A DNA stretch of 64,000 bases from JAAZBW01 sp035647855 (GTDB lineage: Bacteria; Actinomycetota; Actinomycetes; Actinomycetales; Actinomycetaceae): positions 5,598 through 69,597 of the forward strand of contig DASRMP010000013.1 in the NCBI GenBank assembly GCA_035647855.1. Reading direction: 5' to 3'. The translations under genes and the position numbers were made by a program. This document shows, piece after piece, positions 16,565 through 26,791 of this stretch; positions within the stretch are counted from its first letter, which is position 1; each line of letters starts with the position of its first letter. Under the pieces are notes generated by a model, which was given only the letters and a program-made list of their open reading frames with translations, searched no databases and had not been told where the DNA came from.

Positions 16565-18757
16565 CTAGGCGCGGCGCGCCCGTACCCAGGCGAGGAACTG
16601 GTCGCCCAGCACGATCGGTTTGCCGAACTCGGCAGCTTTGCGTGCCTTGCCAGATTGGCTGCCCTCCTCCGCGCAAACCAGGACGTCGCAGCGCGTCTTG
16701 GAGACATTGGAGACGGGGATGAGCCCGAGCGCTGATGCCAGCTTTTCCATTTCTGGGCGCTGGACCGGGCGGCCTCGGCCATCAAGGACTGACCCTGTGA
16801 AGCAGACGCGCGCCCCATCCACCAATACGTCTGCTGGATCCACTGTCTGGCTCCCTCCCTGGCTTCGTGTACGTATGGTCTGCGAGAGGGCTTCGCGAGC
16901 TTCGGTGCTCAGCGTCTCGGGGAAGATCGCGTGTTCTCCCCCAGATCCGCGTGGCAGCAGGTAGCCGGGCCGGGCAGACCCGGCGAATGTGCTGGCGAAC
17001 GGATCCTTGACGTTTATCCGGCGGGCTATCGCCCGCGTCGCGCGGGCGCGATCGAGCGCCGTTGGCGCACGCAGCCCCTCCGCTTCTTCCGGTGTCAGCG
17101 CATGGCGTGGCAGCGACACACCCAGCGGCATCGGCTCGACGAATCCGTTCCGCTTGAGCTCGAAATCGATGTACTCCAACTCACGATCGATGTCCACACC
17201 CACAGGGACGTGCCCCTCAAGGTGGGACATCAGCGCTGGCCACGCCTCGGCCAACCGCGGAGCCGCCACCACATCACCAGCGCAGATCCGGTAGGCACTG
17301 CGCGAGTCGTAGAGATCCGATTCGGGGTTGACGAGCGTTGTGATCTCGCGGCCGTCGTCGGCGACGGCCGCGATCTCCACCGGGCGTGGCCTGGTCTGTC
17401 TCCCGTCGTTCCCGGCGGAGCACACCCCCAGGTAGACCGGCGTCGCCGCTGGCACACCGCCCGCCGATGCCAAGAAGCGCCGAACGCGCTGGTCGGTCTT
17501 GAGGTCTTTGGGGAGGACATCGCGTTGAAGCACAAGGCCGTCCATGGAGGTGCAGCGGCTGAGCGCCACATAGAGCTGACCGTAGGCGAACGTGCCACCT
17601 GACAGGTCCACCACCAGCCGGTCAACGGTCTGACCCTGACTCTTGTGGATCGTGATCGCCCATGCCAGCCGGAACGGCAACTGTCGGAAGGTCCCGACCA
17701 CCTCCTGCCGTATCCGGCCTCCCACCACGACCGGTCTCGTGACTTCCCACGTGTGGAGGCCCACGCGAACCTGATTCCCGTCGCGAGTCTCTATGGTCAC
17801 CTCAGGGTCTGCATTCCTGGTGTCGATCGCAGTGATCGTCCCCAGCGTGCCATTCACGAACCGGTCCGCTGCGTCGTTGACCAACAGCATCACCTGTGCC
17901 CCGACCTTGTACTCGAGACGCCGGTCGTTGGGCGGATCGGACTGGTCCAGATCGCCGGTGATGACGGCTTCAGTGACGTGTGATGCGCCCGGGAGCCGCT
18001 CCAGAGCAGCCCGGTTGCGAGCCGCCGCAATCTTGTTCGTCGTGGTGAGCGTGAGCCAGAACTCGTCCTCGGGCGGGCTGAAACCGGTTTGGGTGCACGA
18101 GTTCAGCACCGCGCGTCCGTGCTCGTCGATGCTGCCCTCACGGATGGCGTTGAGTATGTCAATCAACCTGGCGTCACCGGCCTGGCGGAACACGCGTGTC
18201 AATTGGGCCAGCTGGAACTCGTTGGCTCCAAAGCAGTCGGCTGAAAAGAAATAGGGCGTGCTGTACCGGGTGGTGAAGAACTCGCCTTCGCCGTCGTCCA
18301 CCACGGGCGGCAGCTGGTAGAGGTCGCCTACCAGCACGATCTGGACCCCGCCAAACGGCTGTCCGGGGCGGGGTCCGAACCGTTCCAAGGCGACGGCCAG
18401 CGCGTCGAACAAGTCAGCGCGCACCATGGAGGCTTCGTCGATGATCAGCGTGTCCAAAGCCTTGAGCGACTTTCCGAAGCGGCGAGGGAAGTAGCGGGGG
18501 TCACGCACACGTTCCTCCGTGAACCCAGGACCGAACGAAAAGAGCCGGTGGATCGTGTACCCGTCCACGTTCAGGGCCGCGACGCCCGTCGGTGCGACCA
18601 CGATCACGTTCCGCTCAGTCGCCTCCATGAAGTGGCGAACCAGAGTCGACTTCCCCGTGCCTGCCTTCCCGGTGAGAAACAAGTGCTTGCCGGCATCCAG
18701 GTGATCCAGCGCGGTCACGAACTCGTCGGTGAGTTCGATTACCCGTTGCGTAGCCAT
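16565..18757 (-). CDS. PIF1-like helicase with C-terminal BRCT domain
   Basis: A 730-residue superfamily-1B helicase. The N-terminal motor (about 10-420) shows Walker A GKAGTGKSTLV, APTGVAALN, Walker B LIIDEASMV, the GDLYQLPPV sensor, and the C-terminal AITIHKSQGQTVDRL/LYVALSRC motifs of PIF1/RecD2 enzymes. A middle region of unclear function follows. Residues about 645-728 form a BRCT domain of the ligase/Pol III type (RVCFTGSVLDGRGRPVQR, LGLIPVSNVSKTRCDVLV). The likely role is in replication or recombination of difficult DNA. A palindrome matching the one upstream of the dipeptidase gene lies about 110 bp upstream. Confidence 0.85.
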   Translation of the reverse strand: MATQRVIELTDEFVTALDHLDAGKHLFLTGKAGTGKSTLVRHFMEATERNVIVVAPTGVAALNVDGYTIHRLFSFGPGFTEERVRDPRYFPRRFGKSLKALDTLIIDEASMVRADLFDALAVALERFGPRPGQPFGGVQIVLVGDLYQLPPVVDDGEGEFFTTRYSTPYFFSADCFGANEFQLAQLTRVFRQAGDARLIDILNAIREGSIDEHGRAVLNSCTQTGFSPPEDEFWLTLTTTNKIAAARNRAALERLPGASHVTEAVITGDLDQSDPPNDRRLEYKVGAQVMLLVNDAADRFVNGTLGTITAIDTRNADPEVTIETRDGNQVRVGLHTWEVTRPVVVGGRIRQEVVGTFRQLPFRLAWAITIHKSQGQTVDRLVVDLSGGTFAYGQLYVALSRCTSMDGLVLQRDVLPKDLKTDQRVRRFLASAGGVPAATPVYLGVCSAGNDGRQTRPRPVEIAAVADDGREITTLVNPESDLYDSRSAYRICAGDVVAAPRLAEAWPALMSHLEGHVPVGVDIDRELEYIDFELKRNGFVEPMPLGVSLPRHALTPEEAEGLRAPTALDRARATRAIARRINVKDPFASTFAGSARPGYLLPRGSGGEHAIFPETLSTEAREALSQTIRTRSQGGSQTVDPADVLVDGARVCFTGSVLDGRGRPVQRPEMEKLASALGLIPVSNVSKTRCDVLVCAEEGSQSGKARKAAEFGKPIVLGDQFLAWVRARRA

Positions 18758-18867
18758 GACACCACCCTTCCATGGTGCCCTGACGGGACAGTGCCTGTTG
18801 GCGTGGATCGGCGGGAGCGGCCGTGCCCGCGGGCTGCGCAGCGAATGGCCTGACGGTGGTTAGACTC

Positions 18868-18907
18868 CGAGCTGAAGGTTTGGGTCCTCACGCTAACCTT
18901 CAGCTCC
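18868..18907. repeat. Palindrome, copy 2
   Basis: GAGCTGAAGGTT (18869-18880) pairs with AACCTTCAGCTC (18895-18906), and the right arm is identical to the copy at 8778-8791. The centre has drifted relative to copy 1. It sits about 110 bp upstream of the PIF1-like helicase start, a placement similar to copy 1 relative to the dipeptidase gene. Confidence 0.85.
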
Positions 18908-19046
18908 AGGCCTTACCCTCAGTGCCGGAGGGCCTCACCTACGGTGCCGGAGGACGCCCGCGGGTACTGACCGTAGGGGGTCCGAAACCCCGGCCTTCCC
19001 ACATGAGGGAGCCGTGCGTCGAACATACGGGAGAGAGGCCAGTATG

Positions 19047-19134
19047 CTGCATTCCCGCAGGTCACGGCCCCGATTCTTGAGCGGAGGATGGGGGATTCGA
19101 ACCCCCGAGGGCTTGCACCCAACACGCTTTCCAA
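19047..19134. repeat. Left direct repeat: 3' fragment of tRNA-Ser (att-like)
   Basis: This 88-bp segment repeats 19998-20085 with about five mismatches. Bases 19082-19134 reproduce the 3' half of tRNA-Ser(GGA) on the minus strand, from the anticodon loop to the discriminator. The 5' half is absent, so this is not a tRNA gene. It looks like the displaced end left by integration at the tRNA 3' end. Confidence 0.85.
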
Positions 19135-19182
19135 TTGCGTGTTCCCTGGTTCATGGACGTCGGCAAGCGGGCCTGGGGTGCT

Positions 19183-19434
19183 TCAGGCGGACTTCTCCTG
19201 GTCCAAGCGCTCCAGGATCCACGAGCGCACCAAGGTGGACGCCGGCAGGTGCTTCGCGTCGGCGACGCGTTGCACTCGCGCCTGCTCCTCTGCGCTCAGT
19301 CGCACCGAGTACACCTTGGACCGCAACCTATTCGGCCGGGTCGGAACGACCCCGGACGGGAACGGAACGTCCTTGGTCTGCTCGGACTCCTCCCGGAGGC
19401 GGGCGGCCAGTTCTCGATCAATTGTCTTGGCCAT
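19183..19434 (-). CDS. Ribbon-helix-helix antitoxin-like protein
   Basis: An 83-residue small protein. The C-terminal half (VYSVRLSAEEQARVQRVADAKHLP and STLVRSWILERLDQE) matches a ribbon-helix-helix fold of the CopG/BrnA antitoxin type, and the N-terminal half is charged and probably the toxin-binding arm. It overlaps the 3' end of the upstream toxin-like gene by 17 bp, the toxin-first order of BrnT/BrnA-like modules. It probably represses its own operon. The partner gene is frameshifted in this genome. Confidence 0.75.
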   Translation of the reverse strand: MAKTIDRELAARLREESEQTKDVPFPSGVVPTRPNRLRSKVYSVRLSAEEQARVQRVADAKHLPASTLVRSWILERLDQEKSA

Positions 19435-19772
19435 CAGTGACTCCTTCCAAGTAGAACGTCAGGTCGGCCCCGGTTGCGGGCCATGCGTTGATGCCGTGGA
19501 GATCGCCGTCAGCGTCCCTGAAGGCGATCACCACCAGCACCCGGCCTGCCCCTGCGGAGCGGCCGATGAACCGTGAGGCACCCATGCGTGACTTCGGGTC
19601 CGGCTCGAATGCGACCAGGTCGAGGTCGTCGAGCGCCTCCTGCGACCAGGTCGAGGTCGTCGAGCGCCTCCTGCGTCCACTCCGGTTCGATCGCCTCGCC
19701 GCCGGGATAGCGGTCTGGGCGCGAGCGAATGTAGGCGGTGGACTCGGCATCCCAGATGAGGTCCTCACCCAT
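19418..19772 (-). pseudogene. Toxin gene disrupted by a 31-bp tandem duplication
   Basis: The reading frame starts at ATG 19772 (MGEDLIWDAESTAYI), runs to about WTQEALDDLDLVA, and is then thrown out of frame by a 31-bp tandem duplication (19611-19672). Removing one copy restores a protein of about 107 residues continuing FEPDPKSRMGASRFIG, then GRVLVVIAFRDADGDLHG and INAWPATGADLTFYLEG. The restored protein resembles small actinobacterial toxin-like proteins, possibly BrnT-related. The stop overlaps the antitoxin start. The gene is broken as it stands, but slippage could repair it. Confidence 0.75.
19611..19672. repeat. 31-bp perfect tandem duplication inside the toxin gene
   Basis: Two exact head-to-tail copies (19611-19641 and 19642-19672) begin GCGACCAGGTCGAGGTCGTC. 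Because 31 is not a multiple of three, the duplication shifts the toxin reading frame. Confidence 0.92.
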
Positions 19773-19997
19773 GGACGTCAGTGTAGGACGTCGTAGTACG
19801 AAGCCGCAATCCCAGGCCGTGGCACGGGTTGCGCGAAGAGCCCGAGGTCGAGGCGCGGGGAAGCCGCCGTCATCCCCACATTCCGCGGACCTGCGCGAGA
19901 CGTTCCCGGAGATGCGGGGATGCCTCCGGCTGCAACCGCAACTGCCACCGGAGCGCGCCAGCCGGTCTCCAGCCCCGACAGCCGAAGGGCCCGCTTC

Positions 19998-20085
19998 CTG
20001 CATCACCGCAGGTCACGGCCCCGATTCTTGAGCGGAGGATGGGGGATTCGAACCCCCGAGAGCTTTCACTCAACACGCTTTCCAA
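19998..20085. repeat. Right direct repeat overlapping the intact tRNA-Ser
   Basis: This is the partner of 19047-19134. It includes the 3' half of the intact tRNA gene and 35 bp beyond its 3' end. The identity ends near the anticodon loop, as expected of a core att site at a tRNA gene. Confidence 0.85.
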
Positions 20086-20117
20086 GCGTGCGCACTAGGC
20101 CACTATGCGAATCCTCC
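20033..20117 (-). tRNA. tRNA-Ser (GGA)
   Basis: An 85-nt class II tRNA on the minus strand. The acceptor stem GGAGGAT pairs with ATCCTCC, the D-arm is GCAT..GTGC, the anticodon stem CACGC/GCGTG holds loop TT-GGA-AA, a long variable arm follows, and the T-arm is GGGGG-TTCGAAT-CCCCC. CCA is not encoded. A partial copy of its 3' half lies 951 bp away. Confidence 0.95.
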
Positions 20118-20243
20118 TGAGCCCCAACAGGATAGCCGAACCGCCACCCGTTTCATCAATCGGCAGGACTCACCGTGTGCGTGGAATCGGTCACGACGCC
20201 GCGCACAGGGTGCCTCCCGGCGGCCGCGAGCCGCGCGGTCGGC

Positions 20244-20249
20244 TAGAAT
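20244..20249 (+). promoter_or_regulatory. -10 of the SRP RNA promoter
   Basis: TAGAAT lies 7 nt before the deduced 5' end of the SRP RNA. No convincing -35 was found. Confidence 0.5.
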
Positions 20250-20256
20250 CGTCCCA

Positions 20257-20344
20257 GACCTCCCGTGTGGCGTTACCCCACCGAACCTCCCCAGGGCAGG
20301 AATGCAGCAAGGATAGGCGGGCTCTGGCGGGTGCACGGGAGGTC
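20257..20344 (+). ncRNA. ffs: Signal recognition particle small RNA (4.5S type)
   Basis: The ends GACCTCCCGTG (20257-20267) and CACGGGAGGTC (20334-20344) form a perfect 11-bp closing stem. The middle carries the SRP domain IV signature, CCCAGGGCAGGAATGCAGCA with the GGAA tetraloop and adjacent internal loops. The length of about 88 nt fits a small bacterial SRP RNA, which binds Ffh for co-translational targeting. Confidence 0.92.
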
Positions 20345-20439
20345 CTCCCATGTCCACACCCAGCGGTGGCGAGCGAGGACGGCCCCTGCGAGCATGAACC
20401 CGCAACGCCGGAACAGGCACTGTGACCTGAGGAGGGACC

Positions 20440-20997
20440 ATGGGGACGCTCGCGTACACGATCATCAGTTCGCTCGATGGGTACATGAACGACATCGACG
20501 GCGATATCGTCTGGGCGGCGCCGACTCCCGAGGTCTTCACCTTCCTCAACGAGCGCGAAGCTTGGGTCCACACCCAACTGTATGGGAGGCGTGCGTACGA
20601 GGTGATGGTGCCGTGGGAGACCGACGCCGCGCTCATCGAGTCCGGTGAGAACGAGCGCGAGTTCGCCGAGTGGTGGCAGCGGACCGACAAGATCGTCTAC
20701 TCGACCACGCTGGACGAGGTCGTTACAGGCAACACCCGGCTCGAACGCACCTTCCATCCCGACGCCGTTCGCCGCCTGAAGGAGGAATCTCCGGGCGATC
20801 TGAGCGTCTTCGGTCCCACTCTTGCGGCTCACGCCTTCGACGCCGGACTTGTCGACGAAGTCCGTCTCTACCTCCGCCCGCGCACACTCGGAGGAGGCAC
20901 TCCTGCGCTCCCGCGGACGCGGTTGAGGCTCAAGTTGCTGGAGGAACGCCGCTTCCAGGACGGCACTGTCTACTTGGGGTACGCAGTTCGGCCCTGA
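20440..20997 (+). CDS. Dihydrofolate-reductase-family (RibD C-terminal) protein
   Basis: A 185-residue reductase-fold protein. TIISSLDGYMND at the start, YGRRAYEVMVPWE, the KIVYSTTLDEV segment, and LSVFGPTLAAHAFDAGLVDEVRLYLRP match the RibD C-terminal/DHFR-like family that binds NADPH. The substrate of these stand-alone proteins is generally unknown. GAGGAGGG lies directly upstream of the ATG. It follows the SRP RNA by 95 bp. Confidence 0.85.
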   Translation: MGTLAYTIISSLDGYMNDIDGDIVWAAPTPEVFTFLNEREAWVHTQLYGRRAYEVMVPWETDAALIESGENEREFAEWWQRTDKIVYSTTLDEVVTGNTRLERTFHPDAVRRLKEESPGDLSVFGPTLAAHAFDAGLVDEVRLYLRPRTLGGGTPALPRTRLRLKLLEERRFQDGTVYLGYAVRP

Positions 20998-21065
20998 CCG
21001 TTCCGGTCTCCACAGCTCGCCCGCGGGCGTGGGTCATTGTCGGCACCGGCGCCTACGATGGGGGA

Positions 21066-23342
21066 GTGACGATAGCCCTGTACCGCCGCTACCGGCCCGA
21101 GACCTTCGACGAGGTGATCGGTCAAGAACACGTGACCGAGCCGCTGAAGGCCGCGCTCCGCGGCGGAAGGGTCACGCACGCCTACCTCTTCTCAGGACCC
21201 CGCGGCTGCGGCAAGACCACGTCCGCGCGGATCTTCGCGCGGTGCCTCAACTGCGCCCAGGGCCCCACAGCGATTCCGTGCGGTGAGTGCGACTCATGCA
21301 ACGAGCTCGCGCGGGATGGGTCGGGTTCGCTCGACGTCGTCGAGATTGACGCGGCGAGCCACAACGGGGTGGACGATGCTCGTGAGCTGCGCGAACGCGC
21401 CGCCTACGCGCCAGCGCGCGATCGCTACAAGATCTTCATCCTCGACGAGGCCCACATGGTCACGCCCCAGGGCTTCAACGCGCTCCTGAAGCTGGTGGAG
21501 GAGCCGCCGGACCACGTCAAGTTCATCTTCGCCACCACGGAGCCGGAAAAGGTCATCGGCACCATCCGCTCCCGCACCCACCACTACCCCTTCAGGCTCG
21601 TACCTCCGGGCATTCTCACCGAGTATTTGGAGAAGCTGTGCGCAGAGGAGGGCGTGACCGCCGCCTCTGGAGTTCTGCAGATGGTCGTCCGGGCGGGCGC
21701 GGGTTCGGTGCGGGACGCCCTCTCTGTCCTGGACCAGTTGATCGCGGGCACCCCCGAGAGCACGATCAGCTACGAAATTGCGGCGGCGCTGCTCGGCTTC
21801 ACGTCCGCCAACCTCTTGGACGACGCCGTCGATGCCCTAGCGGATCGTGATGGCGCGGCGTTGTTCCAGGTCGTCGAGCGTGTGGTGCAGTCCGGCCACG
21901 ATCCACGCCGATATGCGGAGGACTTCCTCCAGCGCCTGCGTGATCTCGTGATTCTCGCGATCGCCGGCGAGTCCGGAGTCAGCGCCCTCGGGCAAGTCCC
22001 CGGCGATCAGCTCGAACGCATGCGCGCTCAGGCGGACCGCCTCGGCGCCGCCGTGGCGTCTCGCGCCGCGGATCTCACCAACCAGGCCGTGACGGAGATG
22101 AGCGGCGCCACCTCGCCGCGCTTGCAGCTCGAGCTGCTGTGCGCCCGTATGCTTCTGCCTGCCGCCGATGGCGACGGCGGCCTGGTCCCGCGCATCGCGG
22201 CACTCGAGAACGCGCTCGCGCGCGGTGGAGGTGTGCCTGCCGGGGCTCGCGCGGCGGCGGGCCAGGCGCCCACGGCGGGCCACCCACCGGTCTCGACGCA
22301 GGCACCACAGCAGCCCTCGGAGCCGCCTTCGCGGAGGCCTGGACCAGCGCGGCCGGCGGCGTCGGAGGCGGGCGCTGGCAGTGGCCGGCCCACACGTGAC
22401 GATCCCGGCGCGAGACGCGAGGGCGCTCGTGCATCTGCCAGCGCTCGGGCCGCCGCCGCCGCTCTGCGCGATGCCGAGGTGGCCGCGGGTCCGGAAGAGG
22501 TCCGAAGGGCGTCCGAGCCCGCGCCAACGGCGAGTTCTGCTCCCGGTGGTCCCGATATCAGGGCCATCCGGCGGCGCTGGGGCGATGTACTCGAGGCACT
22601 CGGTCGCATTCGCCGGGGCTCTTGGGCGTTGGTCACTCAGAACGCAACGGTCGGCACACTGAACAACCGGACCCTGAACCTCGTCTTCCCCACGCCGGGA
22701 CTCGTGAACACGTTCCACGGCAGCAGGCACGATGAGAACGTGGCGATCGCGCTGCGTGAGACCTTCGGCCTCGACCTGGCCGTCCGTGGCGTCACCTCCG
22801 ACGACGGCGGCGAACCCCGCCGCGACTCGCCCGCCGGCGGCCCTGCGGACGATGCCGCACCTCGCAGGCCGCTCCCGGACGAACCTGCCGACCGCAACGG
22901 CACCGGCGGCGAGCCGGAGATCCACTGGAACAACCCCGATGATTCGGTGGTGAGCACCAGCGAGGGACCCGCGGCGTTCGCCAGCGAGGAGGTCCCTCCG
23001 GAGGACGCCTTCCCGGGGGACGTCTCCCCGGAGAACATGCCGCCCACCTCGGCGGAGGACCTGATGGCCGCCGTCGAGCGGGCGCGTGCGCACCGGCGGA
23101 CGGACGTGCCGAGGCGGACGGACGTGCCGGGACGGACGGACGCGCCGCCCAGGCGGGGGGCTCACCACCAGCAGGGTGAGGTGCGGCAGGCAGCAACCAC
23201 GGCGCGGCCGTCAAATGGGGACACCGATCGGGAGGACGCACCCTCCCCGGACGATCTCGATGCCGCGGATTCCGGGCTCATCGGGATCCCCGTGCTCGAG
23301 CGGGTCCTGGGTGGGCGGATCGTCGGAGACGACGGCCGATGA
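21066..23342 (+). CDS. dnaX: DNA polymerase III subunit gamma/tau
   Basis: A 758-residue clamp-loader ATPase. The N-terminal AAA+ domain shows [17 protein letters not shown], Walker [12 protein letters not shown], the four-cysteine zinc module from CLNC to CGECDSC, Walker [10 protein letters not shown], and the SRC-like TIRSRT. The clamp-loader lid and collar extend to about 370. The C-terminal half is long, Pro/Ala-rich and disordered around a small conserved segment (about 500-580), and it ends in short RTDVP repeats. The GTG start follows the conserved N-terminus; TACGAT ends 6 nt before it, suggesting leaderless mRNA. The stop overlaps recR. Confidence 0.93.
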   Translation: MTIALYRRYRPETFDEVIGQEHVTEPLKAALRGGRVTHAYLFSGPRGCGKTTSARIFARCLNCAQGPTAIPCGECDSCNELARDGSGSLDVVEIDAASHNGVDDARELRERAAYAPARDRYKIFILDEAHMVTPQGFNALLKLVEEPPDHVKFIFATTEPEKVIGTIRSRTHHYPFRLVPPGILTEYLEKLCAEEGVTAASGVLQMVVRAGAGSVRDALSVLDQLIAGTPESTISYEIAAALLGFTSANLLDDAVDALADRDGAALFQVVERVVQSGHDPRRYAEDFLQRLRDLVILAIAGESGVSALGQVPGDQLERMRAQADRLGAAVASRAADLTNQAVTEMSGATSPRLQLELLCARMLLPAADGDGGLVPRIAALENALARGGGVPAGARAAAGQAPTAGHPPVSTQAPQQPSEPPSRRPGPARPAASEAGAGSGRPTRDDPGARREGARASASARAAAAALRDAEVAAGPEEVRRASEPAPTASSAPGGPDIRAIRRRWGDVLEALGRIRRGSWALVTQNATVGTLNNRTLNLVFPTPGLVNTFHGSRHDENVAIALRETFGLDLAVRGVTSDDGGEPRRDSPAGGPADDAAPRRPLPDEPADRNGTGGEPEIHWNNPDDSVVSTSEGPAAFASEEVPPEDAFPGDVSPENMPPTSAEDLMAAVERARAHRRTDVPRRTDVPGRTDAPPRRGAHHQQGEVRQAATTARPSNGDTDREDAPSPDDLDAADSGLIGIPVLERVLGGRIVGDDGR

Positions 23343-23968
23343 CCAGCATCTACGATGGCGCTCTTCAGGACCTGATCACCGAACTCGGCATGCTTCCCGG
23401 CATCGGGCCGAAGTCGGCGCAACGCATCGCGTTCCACGTCCTCGCGGCCCCACGGGATGATGTGGCCCGGCTGTCGGCCGCCCTCACCGCGGTGAAACAG
23501 CGAGTGAACTACTGCGAGATCTGCGGCAACGTAACGGAGGCCGCGCAGTGCCGGGTCTGCACGGATCCGCGCCGGGTGCAGTCAGTGATCTGCGTGGTCG
23601 AGGAGCCGAAGGACATCATGGCCATCGAGCGGACCCGCGAATACCGCGGCGTCTATCACGTGCTCGGCGGCGCAATCGATCCGATCAGAGGAATCGGCCC
23701 GGACCAGTTGCGCGTCCGGGAACTCCTCGGCCGGCTGTCCTCCGGTGAGGTGGAGGAAGTCATCCTCGCGACCAACCCGAACATCGAGGGAGAAGCGACC
23801 GCCACATTCCTCGCCCGCACGCTCAGCAGCATCGATGTCCCGGTCTCCCGTCTGGCGTCCGGGCTTCCCGTCGGGGGGGATTTGGAGTACGCGGACGAGA
23901 TCACTCTCGGCCGCGCGTTCGAAGGACGGCGGCGTCTCAATGTCCCGGGCGCCGGGTTCGGCGCCTGA
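23339..23968 (+). CDS. recR: Recombination mediator protein RecR
   Basis: A 209-residue RecR, which works with RecF/RecO to load RecA at gaps. The helix-hairpin-helix ([17 protein letters not shown]), C4 zinc finger ([16 protein letters not shown]), Toprim core ([17 protein letters not shown]) and Walker-B-like [13 protein letters not shown] are all present. Its ATG overlaps the dnaX stop by 4 bp; the dnaX-recR pairing is widely conserved. Confidence 0.96.
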   Translation: MTSIYDGALQDLITELGMLPGIGPKSAQRIAFHVLAAPRDDVARLSAALTAVKQRVNYCEICGNVTEAAQCRVCTDPRRVQSVICVVEEPKDIMAIERTREYRGVYHVLGGAIDPIRGIGPDQLRVRELLGRLSSGEVEEVILATNPNIEGEATATFLARTLSSIDVPVSRLASGLPVGGDLEYADEITLGRAFEGRRRLNVPGAGFGA

Positions 23969-24062
23969 CCTGCGGCAACATTCCGCAACGAGATTGCGTG
24001 CCGTGCAGCCCGGCATCGTGCGCGTGAGCGGAAAATCACGGTCCGGCGAGCGAGATGTCACA

Positions 24063-24090
24063 TTCGGTATGCAGAGGCCGCACCTAGTAT
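24063..24090 (+). promoter_or_regulatory. Probable lysC-asd promoter
   Basis: TTCGGT (24063-24068) and TAGTAT (24085-24090) are separated by 16 bp and lie about 65 bp upstream of the lysC start, in the only sizeable gap before the operon. The -35 element is a weak match. Confidence 0.4.
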
Positions 24091-24154
24091 GTGCGTGCAG
24101 GCAACGTCGCGGCACTGCGTTCCGCGCGGTGCCTCGCAATCCGAGGAGAGGCCC

Positions 24155-26472
<2,318 letters not shown>

Positions 26473-26493
26473 TCGTTACTCGCCGATTCGGCC

Positions 26494-26537
26494 GGCACCG
26501 GTTTCGAGCGGCTCCTGATCCTCGAGCAACCGGTGCC
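26494..26537 (+). terminator. Probable terminator hairpin after asd
   Basis: GGCACCGGTT (26494-26503) pairs with AACCGGTGCC (26528-26537), extended inward by TCGAG/CTCGA with a small bulge. No T-tract follows, so this would be a non-canonical actinobacterial terminator. Confidence 0.6.
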
Positions 26538-26600
26538 TGCTCGGTTCCGCGGCTCTTTGCCCAGTATTTCGTCTCGGCAACCCTTGGCCAGATCCGCGTA

Positions 26601-26619
26601 AATCCGAAAGATTCGGATT
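26601..26619. promoter_or_regulatory. Operator-like palindrome upstream of the symporter gene
   Basis: AATCCGAA (26601-26608) and TTCGGATT (26612-26619) form a perfect inverted repeat with a 3-bp spacer in the 319-bp gap before the sugar symporter gene. It is probably the binding site of an unlinked repressor of the LacI, GntR or ROK type; no regulator gene is adjacent. Confidence 0.55.
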
Positions 26620-26791
26620 AGCGTTGCTGGGAAGAGGTCTTGGTCACACCGGGCGACACGATCGGGGCGGCGTGATCGGGGCGGAAGCTCGGCGGCCCGC
26701 TGGCAACACCATCCGGCGGCGCGGCTGGGCCGACGAGAGTTGAGCGGAGGCTGTCATCGGTGACGGCTCCGCAGAGTGGGGAAAAGGAGCC

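Larger units (their letters stand above)
19135..19997. mobile_element. Small tRNA-Ser-associated island remnant
   Basis: An approximately 860-bp segment lies between an att-like fragment of tRNA-Ser and the intact tRNA gene, the usual outcome of site-specific integration at a tRNA 3' end. It carries only a toxin-antitoxin-like gene pair. No integrase remains, and the 19773-19997 portion shows no gene. Whether it was once a larger island or always a passive cassette cannot be told from one window. Confidence 0.65.

Noticed and set aside
19082..19145. A second tRNA-Ser gene
   Set aside because: Only the 3' half matches; the 5' acceptor strand and D-arm are missing and the anticodon stem cannot form.
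20265..20648. Protein-coding frame over the SRP RNA
   Set aside because: The frame overlaps the structured RNA and the start of the DHFR-family gene and has no coding character.
21837..23168. Long minus-strand frame opposite dnaX
   Set aside because: Its composition is Arg/Gly/Pro-rich and it has no recognisable domain; it is a shadow of the dnaX C-terminal region.
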